Shown piece after piece: positions 31,650-43,129 of a DNA stretch of 64,000 nt. How positions within the stretch are numbered: the stretch's first letter is position 1; each line of letters opens with the position of its first letter. The notes under the pieces were generated by a model. It saw only the letters and a program-made list of their open reading frames with translations, searched no databases and was not told the DNA's origin. The translations under genes were made by a program, and so were the position numbers. The DNA lies in contig NC_064616.1 in the NCBI RefSeq assembly GCF_023898315.1, forward strand, positions 705,837,389-705,901,388, written 5' to 3'. This DNA is from Schistocerca nitens. Its lineage: Eukaryota > Arthropoda > Insecta > Orthoptera > Acrididae.

Positions 31650-34600
31650 GAGCGTTACATGTACATGATTATTATTCATTGTGGTTCAGGAACTCCTCTA
31701 CAGCTCTACAGTGTAAAATTATAAATGACCCTTGCAATAGGAACTGCCTTAATGGAGGGAGGGCATTCAAAACCTTACAGCCATTTACATGGGCTCCCTT
31801 ATGTACCATACTCAGGTTTGCATCCTCGTAGTGGATACTGTCTTTTCTTCTAATATCAAGATTATGGTACACACCATCATATTTGAAAAGGGAGTGTTTT
31901 CCTTATGGGGCACACCAGGTGCAATATATATTGTTGAGTGGATGTGAAGATTTCGGGTTCCTTGAAAAGATTTCTGTATGTGGCTCTAGGGTGGACCCAC
32001 TCATGTGTCTTATAGCTCTTTTCTGTGCACATAGCACTTTTCTAGCAAGTGGCTGATTTCCCCAAAATATGATTCCATATGCCATAATAGCAGATAAATA
32101 ACCATAACAAGCAGATTTAATGGTTTCCATATTTCTGTATGAGCAGACAATGTATAAAGTATCAGTTGTAGAATTTAGTGTTTTGCTCAGTTTATTTTGA
32201 TATCAGTATGCAAGCCCAGGTATTTTCAACAAGTCGCTGTAGCTGTCTACTGGTCACCTAGTTTTTCTCCAATTTCTACATCTTTAGAGGTGGTAAGACA
32301 CTGAATATAGTTTGTTTTACTGTAATTAACAGAAAGACCATTTATGTTAAACTAGTTCACAATATCCCTAAAAGCCTTACTACGTAGTTGACACCTCAAT
32401 TTTCTTTATTGAATTATCGATAAGTAGTGTATGTGATCGTCAGAGATGGGGAATTTGCGATTGTATGTACAAAGAGGTAGATCATTAATAAAAATAATAA
32501 AAAGTGGAAGGCTCAGAATGGAGTCCTGAGGCATGCCACATGTGATGATAATCCATTCTGATGACGATTAGACACCTTCACCATTATCCAGTACAACTTT
32601 CTGCTTTCTGTTTGGAAGATATGACTGAAGTTACTTTCCTGCTGCAGCATTTATTCCTAGATACACTGAAGAGCCAAAGAAACTGGTACTCCTACCTACT
32701 AGCATGTAGGGTCCCATCAGCACGCAGAAGTGTCACAACACGATGTGACATGGACTCGACTAATGTCTGAAGTAGTGCTGGAGGAAGTTGACACAATGAA
32801 TCCTGCAGGGCTGTCCATAAATCCGTAACAGCACAAGGTAGTGGAGATCTCTTCCCAACAGCATGTTACAAGGCATCTTAGATATGCTCCATAATATTCA
32901 TGTCTGGGGAGTATGGGGGCCAAGGGAAGTGTTTAAAGTCAGAAGTGTGTTCCTGGAGCCACTCTGTAGAAATTCTGGATGGGTGGGGTGTCACATTGTC
33001 TAGCTAGAAGTGCCCAAATCCATCGGAATGCATAATGGACATGAATGGATGCAGGTGACCAAACAGGATGCTTACGTACATGTCACCTGACAAAGTCGTT
33101 TCTAGATGTATCAGGGGTCCCATATCTGTCCAACTGCACACGCACCACACTATTACAGGGCCTCCACCAGCTTGAACAGCCCCTTGCTGATATGCACAGT
33201 CAACAGATCGTGAGGTTGTCTCCATACTCGTACACATCCATCTACTCGATACAATTTGGAATGAGTCTCATCCCACCAGGAAAGATGTTTCCAGTCGTCA
33301 AAAGTCCAATGTCGGTATTAATTGGTCCCAGGTGAGGCGTAAAGCTTTGTGTGATGCAGGTATCAAGGCTACATAAGCGGGCCTTCGGCTCCGGAAGCTT
33401 ATATCGATGAGATTTCGTTGAACGGGTCACACGTTGTCACTTGTTGATAGCCCAGCACTGAAATCTGCAGCAATTTGCGGAAGGGTTGCACTTCTGTCAC
33501 GTTGGACGATTCTCTTCCCCATTCTTGCAGGATCTTTTTCTGGCGGTAGCAATTTGATGTTTTACCAGATTCCTGATATTCACGGTACATTCGTGAAATA
33601 GTCGTACCAGAAAATCCATACTTCATTGTTACCTCGCAGATGTGTCGCATCTCTCGTGCTCCGACTTTAACACCACATTCAGACTCACTTAAATCTTGAT
33701 AACCTGGCATTGTAGCAGCAGTAACTGATCTAACAACTGCGCCAGATACATGTTGTCTTACATAGATGTTGCCGACCGCACCGCCGTATTCTGCCTGTTT
33801 ACTTATCTCTGTATTTGAATATCCATGCCAATACTAGTTACTTTGCCGCTTCAATGTAAGTAGCTTTGTGTAACAGTATTTGGAGACTGACATAGTCAGC
33901 CTCTTTTGATAGGTCATAAATATTCCAAATACCTTCATCTTTTTGTTGATGGGCTCCAGAATATTGACAGCAAATGCAAATATTGCGTCTTCTATTGATA
34001 ATCCCATTCTGAAATCCAAACTGACTTTTGCTGATGATATTATGCTCACTGAAGTGCTTAACTATCCTGGCATGCATTAGTTTCTCTAAAACCTTTGAAA
34101 AATTTCTCAGTAGTGAGATTGGCTGATGGTCTCCAGTATCTGTCTTATCTCGCTTCTTATACAGAGGTTTCCCAACTGCATACTTAAGCCTTTCAGGAAA
34201 TATTTCTTGCTTAAGTGATGCACCGAAAAAGTGGCAAAAGATTTTACTTATGTGGTTGCAGCATTAATTTAATAATTTACTAGAAATGTTGTCAACTACA
34301 GTAAAGTTTTTACCTTTCAAAAATGTAATGACTTTTCAATTTCCAAACTAGTGCTTGTTATTACTTCGATCTATTGTACTGTGCTAGTCATTGTGCTCTG
34401 CAGAAAATTCATGACTTGATTTATGGAGCCTTGCGATCCCATTTTTTCTGTTCTTGTTAAAAAATATTTGTTGAATAAATCAGCCACTATTTTTTTATCA
34501 CTGAGAAGAGGATCCTCATTTTTTTTATTTCGATATTATCAGTGCTAACTGTACATTGCCCTGTTCCCTTCTGTACAAAATTCGAGATAGTTTTTACCTT

Positions 34601-34730
34601 ATTGCCTGATTTATCAATTTTTGCCGTCAAGAACATGTTCTTTGATACCTGTATGGTTTTGTAAGGATAGTAGTGGGTTGTAAAGATCAGATTGCATTCG
34701 TGCTGCACATCGCACAAATATCACTGAAAT
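31650..34730 (-). mobile_element. CR1-like LINE, split by a Tc1-like element
   Basis: Leftward reading, starting upstream of the RT: IEIKKMRILFSVIKK near 34510, PERLKYAVGKPLYKKRDKTDTGDH near 34180, HARIVKHFSEHNIISKSQFGFQNG near 34050, and ILEPINKKMKVFGIF near 33950. A Tc1-like element then intervenes. The LINE resumes below 32662 with degraded YINDLPLCTYNRKF, FNINGLSVNYSKTNY near 32340, KYLGLHTDIK near 32205, YGIIFWGNQPLARKVL near 32060, and a C-terminal part to about 31670. Multiple stops. It ends about 340 bp upstream of the proposed PSMB4 start codon. Confidence 0.8.
32662..33858 (-). mobile_element. Tc1-like element inserted in the CR1-like LINE
   Basis: About 1.2 kb with imperfect inverted ends: TACACTGAAGAGCCAAAGAAACT at the left, and TACATTGAAGCGGCAAAGTAACT read inward from the right, with TA borders. 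On the - strand the transposase begins MPGYQDLSESECGVKVGARE (33710), continues with a helix-turn-helix region (FSGTTISRMYREYQ) and GRESSNVTEVQ. Further on, the DDE part (WWDETHSKLYRV-type text near 33270, GGPVIVWCVCSW near 33150) is in other frames. Broken in several places. Same family as the remnant at 12.8-13.5 kb. Confidence 0.85.
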
Positions 34731-35069
34731 TCGTATGTCCCATCAAATCTCGGTTTGCTGCATAAAATCTTTGCACACTTCACAAGCATGGAGGCGTAGT
34801 TGTACGAAGGGCGCTGGACCATGATCACCAAATATATGTATGTTCCATATCTTTGGCTACTACTTTATACAAAGATTGGATGTGTCATGCAGAGATATTG
34901 ATCTCAGTGCGCAGAGATTACTTGGGACATCTTAAAGAAGATCTGTGAAAGACGCTGATGTGCGAAAACAGTGCTGAATTTGTGGTTAGGTTGCGGTAGT
35001 TCAGCCCCCGAAAACTAGTAGTACTCTGTGGTAAATATTTTGTACGTGTTTTATAATCTGCCGCAGTAA
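34731..35069 (+). promoter_or_regulatory. Presumed promoter and 5' UTR of PSMB4
   Basis: This interval separates the nearest recognisable LINE from the proposed initiator codon. No TATA box is obvious near the ATG. An in-frame TAA lies immediately 5' of the ATG (AGTAAATGACG), so the frame cannot extend upstream. The transcription start is not determinable by eye. Confidence 0.35.
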
Positions 35070-35107
35070 ATGACGAGTTACGGAATGGGCCCAAGGACTG
35101 TATCGAA
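35070..35107 (+). CDS. PSMB4: PSMB4 probable exon 1
   Basis: Proposed first coding exon: ATG plus 11 codons (MTSYGMGPRTVS) and two bases AA, then GTAAGT. Joining AA to the first base of the next exon (A at 41263) makes a Lys codon and continues as [14 protein letters not shown], the conserved start of the beta-4 subunit fold. Phase and donor fit, and an in-frame stop lies directly upstream. The resulting N-terminal extension is shorter than the propeptides of human PSMB4 or the fly orthologue, so an additional or alternative exon is possible. Support is positional and by phase, not by homology of these 12 residues. Confidence 0.55.
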
Positions 35108-37566
35108 GTAAGTATTTCGCAATGAATTATGATGTCTTAAGTTCTTGTATATTATTTTCTACTTAATGCTGAAAGAACTGCGATGCGAATCACTATGCAG
35201 ATCCTTCCGTGTTTTGTGATGGGTGTGATTCATTTTAGTTATATAATTGTATGACTTTTGTCCATCGAAAAACTCTTTACTACTGTAAAACGGACGTTCG
35301 GTATTTTTTCCAATTTCATTCGATGTACGTTTCCAAATTTTTTCACGGCAGTTATGAAGCTTTATCAGAACTCTTTTCGGCTGCCGCCTCCCAGCCCCCC
35401 CCCCCCCCCCCGAGCTTTTTTTTTACGCCCACTATGATTTCTTCCCTTAGTGTAAGTTACCACGACATATAAAGACGGAAAATTGCAACGTATTTAATAC
35501 ATGTTGTAACTTAATTCTTTATGTAAGAGGAAGTTAATTGGAGATAACGAGAAAGTGAACAAAGTTATTGATTTCTTGCCTTTTTTACTGTATCGTTGTT
35601 GTACCATGTTCATCTAGTGATATTTCATAAATTTGCAACGTTGTGTGATAAGAACAATGTAAAAATTAATGTGTGTTAGAGACTTAATAAACTTGCAATA
35701 TTATTTGCAGATACCATACATTGAGAACTCATGAGACTTTTACAATTTTATTATTCCTACAAGCCTTGATTGTGGTTTTGCGTTCTTTCATATCACATCT
35801 TGGATCGGAAATGGCAGTTCATTGATGCTGCCTATTGTACATTTGCTTGAATGCAGTATTTGCAAAATTCGAACTGTTCATTCAGCGGATTATATTCCAT
35901 CCCGATTACCCAGTATGTGGAATGTCCTGGCATAATTTGTTGTCAAATGTAACTGATTAAATGCTGAAGGGATACTGTCATGGAAATTGCCGAAAATTAA
36001 TTAGATTTTCGTACATGTCATGGAGTCACCACATTGTCTTTAAACTTGTGCCTGTTATGTGGTTGCATAGTTTGAGGATGTAAACTTCATAATCAGTTTA
36101 GTCATATGTAAACTTAATACTTTCCTGTTATAGTCTTTTTTTTCCAAGAACAATAGTTGTTGTGGATTATGCCCTACTTGGTGCTGTTGTGCAGCTCTTT
36201 TAATGTTTGATAGTTACTTTCTGTGACATCTTGTGCATAATATTTTATTTTTTCATTCATGGCTTGTTTCTTAAAATGATTAAGAAACTGTAGAGCATTT
36301 TGGAGATTGAAAAGCTTATTTTGACAACTCAAGGTAGCTGATAGGTATACGATGATTGTATACCCCAATGGAATGTCTCTTATAAATGTCACATAGATAA
36401 AGTATCTCTAATTGAAGAAGTGTGTACTAAAGTTTATTTGTGGACAGATTAGAGGGAGAAAAAGTTATTAATCTCACTTTGCAAAACAGTGTATGGCGTT
36501 GAGAGTTAACTTTTACAAATAGAAAATTGATGATGGTCCCAATGTTTAATACTAGCAATCAAGTGAATAGTAGTATGTGACATTTGTGTATAAAATATAC
36601 AACATATATGTGAGGACATGAATTACTTCCATTATGTGGAAGTGGAGGAAACAGTCAGGAAGAGGACAAAGTAGGAAAGTGAGTAGGAGTTGAAAAAATT
36701 ATGTGGTGATGAAAGTAACAGCCAGTGTGTTTAAAAATGAAACTGGTAGGAACAACATAATAGAGGAAAGAATCAGTGTGATGAAAATGCTAGGGGGTTG
36801 TCAGAAGTTATTGGTTTAGCAGAATTAGCTCACTGAGAGTAAGTAGTGTTTTTTAGGCTCTTATTATACTGGACAAAGTCTGAGTAAGTGGAAGAAATGC
36901 AATGATGGTCAAATTAATGGCAATTGTTTTTCTTAGAGACATTTCTTAGAGGTAAGCAGTGTAATAGTGGAGGTTTGGAAAGCTGGTACTGATCCTTGTG
37001 TGGATGGGTCATAGTAAAGTTTAGCCCTGGCGCTTGAGTAATTGGTGTGTTCTTCTAGGTTTGTATATTGTTATGACAATATGCATTGGTATTAAAGAAA
37101 AGCATCAGATTTTGTCTATGAAGTTGTTGTTGCTATCCGTTCGGAATACTGTAGTAATTTTCTCATGCATTAGGTAATGGCTGTCAACTTTAGAAAACTG
37201 CAGTGGAACTGCACATACAGCTACTTTAAAATAGTTTAAAATGTCATAAGGTGTATGATAATTTATGAAAAAAAAGGACTTGAATGAAAGTGAAAATCTG
37301 TATTTAATGAACAAGATAGGGAAATGTCTAATACAACATAAGAAATTTCAGAGAACATCTGCCTTGTGTTGGTCCCTAGATCCAGTGGATGTACACTGTA
37401 TTTTTATCTTATTGGCATTGTGTGTGTTAAGATGTGAAGCCTGCACTTAACTTTCATGTTACATAATTTGTATTGAGCAGTCCACAAGTATACTGTAGTT
37501 CATAGTGTCTGATGGCGGTGTAAAGAATTACATTGCATTGACCATGTTAAACTGTATCAATTCAGT
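35108..37566. other. PSMB4 intron 1, 5' part, unassigned
   Basis: AT-rich intronic sequence. A C homopolymer lies at about 35395-35411 with a T run after it. No coding similarity or repeat boundaries recognised. Confidence 0.4.
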
Positions 37567-40500
37567 CAGGCAAGGAAAAAGTCTTACCTTCATAATCTCA
37601 GATGTTATTGAATTTAGTATATGACTAAGTAAGGAATACGTATTGTTTTGTTTTCTCTCCTTTTTTTTTTTTTAAACTCAAAGATACAGACAGCCCTCCA
37701 AAGATGACTTTGCACATAACATTTTGAAGAAGTGAATTTTGGAAAAAAATTTAAAATACTGTATCTCTGGAACAGTTCTAGATATTCTGTTTGGGTGTTT
37801 TATTTGAAAGATAATTGCTTTATGATTACAAAGAAGTCCTCCATTTGGACTTATCTGTCAAAGTTCTTTTACTATAGCATTCTGAACTTTTTTATAGTAT
37901 ATGGAAAAACAAATTTTCAGAAATGCTGATCCATAAAATTTTGATTTTTTTCTTTCCCCCCTTCTGTTGATTAGTACCATATAGTTCGTTTTATTACCAC
38001 ATTATCACATAACAGGCTCATGAAAATCAAAACTTAGCCTTATTTAACATAATTTTAGTTTTGAAAGAGGAGTAAGACTCATTTTTCAAGCATTTTAAAT
38101 GGTTCCAAAATGTATGTGAAAGGTCCAAAGACTTAAAAGGTTTCAATTTATAAAACTCCTGTGCACTTTTGTACTGACATTAGCCAGTCAGTGAACTAGT
38201 GTTCCACTGCTTCAGTATCTTCCTTTGATGTAGAGTGATGCCTTCCTGTTTAACCAATAGGAACTGGAGCACTTACAATCATTGTGAACATGAACTCAGC
38301 ACTGATGGTGTTGTTGCTGTCTTGCAGCTGGAAACTTCTATCCAGCAGCTGGTTCATGTGGTAGCATAAAATTCACTACAATCTCGTGTAACTCATAACT
38401 GGTTTGTGTCTATAATCTCTGCAATCCATCAGTCACAGTCATACACACAGGCCACAAACATCTGCCTTGTCAGGTTATGAATCTGAATTTTATCCTGCTG
38501 TTTCTGAGGTGTTGGCCGAACGAACAGAATTTCTTTTCTTGCAATTTAAAGTGCATGCAATATGAGTTCGCTCATCACTTTGAGTCCAAAAATGTGTTTT
38601 CTCAATTCCTTTCGCAGGAGGGGTTTGTTTGGACCAGCCTTCTTTTTTCTGCTCACAAATTGTTAGATTTCCTCTTTGGACAAAAAAGAATGAGGGCTGT
38701 GGATGTTTAAGATTTCATGACTCTCGTAAAACCCTCAGCATTCTGAATTGCAGCTGTATTTGGTCCAGAAACATTGATTTTTAGCATGGTGCTTCAGCAG
38801 GCCACCTACACCATCATAAGGTCCCTTCCTGTGACCAGTAGCACTATATACCCAGTCAGTTGCACTAGCGACTTACTCAGTTCGAACTGCTGATGATGAT
38901 TTTTAAAATGACCAGGAGCACCATCAGAAGTAATGAACTTCTCTGGCCCTGTTCGCAGTTGAATTTTGCACATTGCTAGCAAAGCATGTGCCGAGTCATG
39001 TCATGTGTCATCACTTATAACTGCAACGCTTGTGGTCTTGTTTTCAAAATGTCACTCCTATAAAAATTGAAACCTGGTCACAACTCCAATAATACCCTTG
39101 TACTTCTTGTGGGAGAATTACAGACCATTTCTCAGCAAAATCACAGTGACACACTAAACATAGTTCTTCAGCCTGTACACACCCTTTCCCTTCTGCAATA
39201 TGTTGTTGTTGCAATTTCTTCAGATGCTGGTGTACTACTGCTTTCACTGACCATTTACCAAGTTCATCAATGAAACTGTCAAAGGCAACAGTTTTCTTAG
39301 TTAGTTTATTTTCCTCCCGTGTCTCATATGTAATTTCTGCAGAGTTATCTGCTATGTCTTCCAGGAAAAGTGTTTGTAAAGACAGCCCTCACTTTCCAGG
39401 GCAGTCACCACATTCTTGAAACGAACAGGTCTCTCACTTTACATCACAGACTACTAATGAGTTCACACACCCAACCAAGGTGTCATATGTCACATGCTCC
39501 AGTAAGTTCTTCAAAGTTACTACACAAAGTTCAAAATTCGTGCAGTACACACATAAACAGACATCTCTAGGTGGATGTGGAACTACCCACTTAGGTCGTA
39601 GTGTATAAAATTTTGATCTTCCAATATGTGAAGTTGTCTTATAAACTGCAGAAGTATCTTGAATGTTGCGAGTCATGTACCTCTTCACTTTCACCACTTT
39701 TTGACCTTCAGCTGTTACAGTTATAGTGTCTTTTGTTAGCACTGTGGCGAGAACAGTCCCATTTATCTTCCAGGTGAAATGACTGCTCTGTTTGAACTTG
39801 AGCTGCTTCTACAGGATGATCAGAATAGGGATCTGATCATCCAAAGACTCCTTTTACAATCCTCACATTTTTAGTTTTGTCTCCCATGTACTTTGATACT
39901 TATGGAATGGAGTTCAAAATTGTTTTCTTTAAAAATGTATCTAGAATAATAGTTAAAACTTGCACCTTTTCACTGTAGGATGCACAGTATTCGACAGGTG
40001 AATTGAAATTTGTGAAAAATTCCTGGCAAGAGGTGCAAGAGTGCTTTGGTTAATTTTCTTCTGAAGATTGAATTTTTACTTTGAAGAGTGTGGTCAGTTT
40101 TGCTGTAGTGTATTCATCCATAGCTTTAGTAATTTTTCTGCGCTTTCTTCATGCATAGAGCTTAAGACTCGACTCCACTGACCACGGTTTCTTAACAGGA
40201 CTAACACCTACCTCTGTAGCTGACTGATTCAGGGTATTTAATTCTTCCTCTATTGATGCAAAATCTGCACCATGGGAGGCTTCAAGTTGTTCAGACACTA
40301 TCATTGTTGTTGTTCTGTCAAAACATTTAGAACACAAAAAGTTGTCACTGGAAACATCATCACTTCGAAACAGAACAAAGTCAGAAGACATTTCAAACAG
40401 TTCTTTTCACAAAACACACTGCAACTGTGTCAACTGGCAGATTCCTTGTGAAAACACAGAACTCATTGGATGGTCCTAGATTTCTTAGAAGCCTCTTCAA

Positions 40501-41188
40501 TAAACAAATTAGAACTGAACTACTACAATACAGAAACCTGCCATGAACAACTATGACATAGAAACTACAACAGAGTGTAAAAAATATCTGCAACAAAGAA
40601 ACTGATAAGAAATAACTGCAACAAAGACAATAGATATAAACATCGTAACAAAGAAATTAGTAAGCAACAACTTCAGTGAAGACATACGTTACCTGTGAAA
40701 GTTAAAAAAATTATTTAAAAAAAATAAATAAATAAAACCTGTCCAACTTAGAAGTGGAAGTTCTCCTTTACAGAAAATATAGTACCACGGGGTACTAATC
40801 AACAGAATAAATTTAACTTTTCTGGATGTACATTTTTGAAAAAAAAATCTGTATATTATTAAAAAAATTCAAAAGGTGACAGTAAAAGAACTTTGACAGA
40901 TGTGTCCAAACTGAGGATACCATTGTAATCATAAAGCAATTATCTTTCAAATAAAAAAAACTCTTATCAAAATATGTAGAACTGTTACAGAGATACAGCA
41001 TTTTAAAAATTTTCCAAAATTCTCGTCTTCAAAATGGTGTTCGCAGTGTCGTCTTTCAAGGCTTGTATATCAGGGAAGGAATTTTGTTGGAGAAAACAAA
41101 AAATACATGTTTCTTACTTACTCCTGAATTTTAACATATGCTAAATTCAATAACATCAGAGACTATGAAGGTAACCCCCTCCCACCTG
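37567..41188 (-). mobile_element. Long-TIR DNA transposon of unassigned superfamily, in intron 1
   Basis: About 3.6 kb bounded by diverged inverted repeats of roughly 400 bp (37567-37985 and about 40745-41188). Shared words include TACCTTCATA, GATGTTATTGAATTTAG, TGTATCTCTG, ATTTGAAAGATAATTGCTTT, ATGATTACAA, TGTCAAAGTTCTTTTACT and CTGTTGATTAGTACC. Outer limits are approximate (CAGG-type ends); no clear target duplication was seen. The interior reads as one degenerate protein on the - strand. Old and inactive. Confidence 0.75.
38480..40391 (-). pseudogene. Degenerate transposase-like protein of the long-TIR element
   Basis: From its N-terminus leftward: a start MSSDFVLFRSDD with CSKCF (40391), a stretch with SPVEYC and VLTIILDTFLKK near 39960, RPKWVVPHPPRDVCLCVYC near 39590, FIDELGKWSVKAVVHQHLKK near 39250, CDFAEKWSVILPQEVQGYYW near 39130, and a final part near 38830-38480. 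I recognise the order LRPKW, CVC-x-YC, DFAE, VQG-x-W from uncharacterised transposon proteins seen in insects and cnidarians, but I do not know a superfamily name. Many stops and shifts. The Asp and Glu of DFAE could be catalytic; that is inference. Confidence 0.55.
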
Positions 41189-41262
41189 AAATGATACTGA
41201 TTATGCTTAATGCAACTGTCGTATAACAAATTGGAGTTGATTTTTCCACTGGATTGTTTCAG

Positions 41263-41469
41263 AACCCCTATAACAACTGGGACATCAGTTATAGGAGTGA
41301 AATTTGACAGTGGAGTTGTAATCGCAGCGGATATGCTTGGTTCCTACGGATCCTTAGCAAGATTTAGAAATATTTCAAGGATTATGAAGGTCAACAAAAA
41401 TATAATCTTAGGAGCTGGAGGGGATTATGCAGATTATCAGTATCTGTGTGATGTCATTGCTCAGAAGAT
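41263..41469 (+). CDS. PSMB4: PSMB4 exon 2
   Basis: Encodes [19 protein letters not shown] then [20 protein letters not shown] and [19 protein letters not shown]. This is nearly identical in pattern to vertebrate PSMB4 ([33 protein letters not shown]). PSMB4 is a catalytically inactive beta subunit of the 20S proteasome core, placed in the beta ring and known to act early in ring assembly. Acceptor: TTGTTTCAG directly before 41263; donor: AT|GTAAGT after 41469 (phase 2). A transposon terminal repeat ends only about 75 bp upstream. Confidence 0.97.
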
Positions 41470-42247
41470 GTAAGTATTAATAACTGTTATGTGTATAGGC
41501 TATGCTTGATGTGTTCTTCTGATGCAGTAACACCACATGTGCACTTTCAGTAGTAAAAGAGTAATAACTTTAAAGTTTCTGAAGTCTGTATATGCTGTTA
41601 TGTATGTTTCTGTGTCTATGTACTAAACATTATTGAGTGGTTGATCTTCCCTTGTTTGTATTTGATGTGACTTTAGTGTTTCTGGAAATGACTTATTTTT
41701 TAATGTCAGATATGTAATTAATTACACTTTCTGCAACCTTGCGAGTTGGTGGACACTGAATTTAAGTGTGATGAAGATCTGAAATTCTTATCTTACCTTT
41801 GAGTATTAATGCTTTCAGATATTTTTTTGTAAAGACAGGCAAATGCCATGATGTGTGGCATATTCAAAATCGATACAGAATGGCCTGAAGAGAACACTTG
41901 AAAGTTCAGATGATCTAATATAGTTTTCAAGGATTGACATATGCTGTGTAACAAATGGCTGATATTTGACAAGAAGTTGAAGTTTTCTGAAGGGGCAAAA
42001 TTCAGCCTAATTATTGAAAAACCATCTGTACCAGTGGAAATGTATCTTACTAGAGAAGATAATGAGCTATGTTCTGTGGTGTAATAGCCAAAGGCAAAGG
42101 CCGTTTAGGAGGTGTGATGTAATTTTGAAGACTTGGTACATCACTCCTTCTGCTGCCAAAGCATTCTTCTCCAATTTGCTAGACCACTCACAGGTGGTAC
42201 TTATCTCATGACACTAAGTGCAGTTGCACAGCTTTCACTGCTTAATA

Positions 42248-42294
<47 letters not shown>

Positions 42295-42593
42295 AGTAAG
42301 TAAGTAAGTAAACGGTTACCAGCTAGTTAACATTTCTTGCCTCTTGGTTGGTCAGTGTTTATAAAGGATTATATCGTGACTTGAACGGATAAACTGGTTT
42401 AAGAGGATTGCTGTACTACACTTTAGACTGAACTCGTGAGACACAAAAAGACTTTCTGAGGAGAAGTGCACTTTTGTGACATAATCAGTGTATAAAATTA
42501 CATTACATGTAGTTGAACTCATATTCTTGAAAGTACCATGGCACAGAAACTTAATAGCATATTTTTGTTATGCATACTTTATCTTTGTTATAG
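41470..42593. other. PSMB4 intron 2 with (TG)n and (GTAA)n microsatellites
   Basis: No transposon coding sequence recognised. A (TG)n run occupies 42253-42289 and a short GTAA array 42293-42311. Confidence 0.7.
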
Positions 42594-42740
42594 AATTGAT
42601 GAGGATTGTTTAGATGATGGCAACCATTTGAAACCCAAATCGCTGCACTGCTGGCTAACAAGGGTGCTCTACAATAGGCGCTCCAAGTTTGATCCTTTGT
42701 GGACATCATTTATTGTGGGAGGTCTACAAGATGGAGAACC
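42594..42740 (+). CDS. PSMB4: PSMB4 exon 3
   Basis: Encodes IDEDCLDDGNHLKPKSLHCW then LTRVLYNRRSKFDPLWTSFI and VGGLQDGEP. Human PSMB4 has the parallel [30 protein letters not shown] and GGYADGE segments. The acceptor TTGTTATAG precedes 42594; the donor GTAAGA follows 42740. Both ends are phase 2, keeping the frame with exons 2 and 4. Confidence 0.96.
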
Positions 42741-43129
42741 GTAAGAATTTCTATTACTTTCTATCCCTCAGCTGAGAATCTGTGTTTAATGCTTGCTTTT
42801 TGACAAGCTGTAGGTAACTATGTTCCTGGTTGTTTGCTATAGTAAACTGCAGATGGTGTCTGGTGGATAAGAGGAAATGTGAATTATCTGTGTAACAGTT
42901 AACTTTTTTTTAGTTTATAAAATTCTATTTGAAGCAGTCTCATGTAAGCATATGTGGAAAAAATAGTTTCAGTGTAATTATTCGTACATTGCCGCATAGT
43001 TGCTTATCAGCTTTGTAACTGCTTTCTGCTTCTCTCGTCTCACTGTGTTTTATGTAGCAGACTCCAATAAGGTGCATGTCATCGGAGATGCTGGCAGTTG
43101 TGGATTTTTGTGTAATGAGCCAGTCATCT

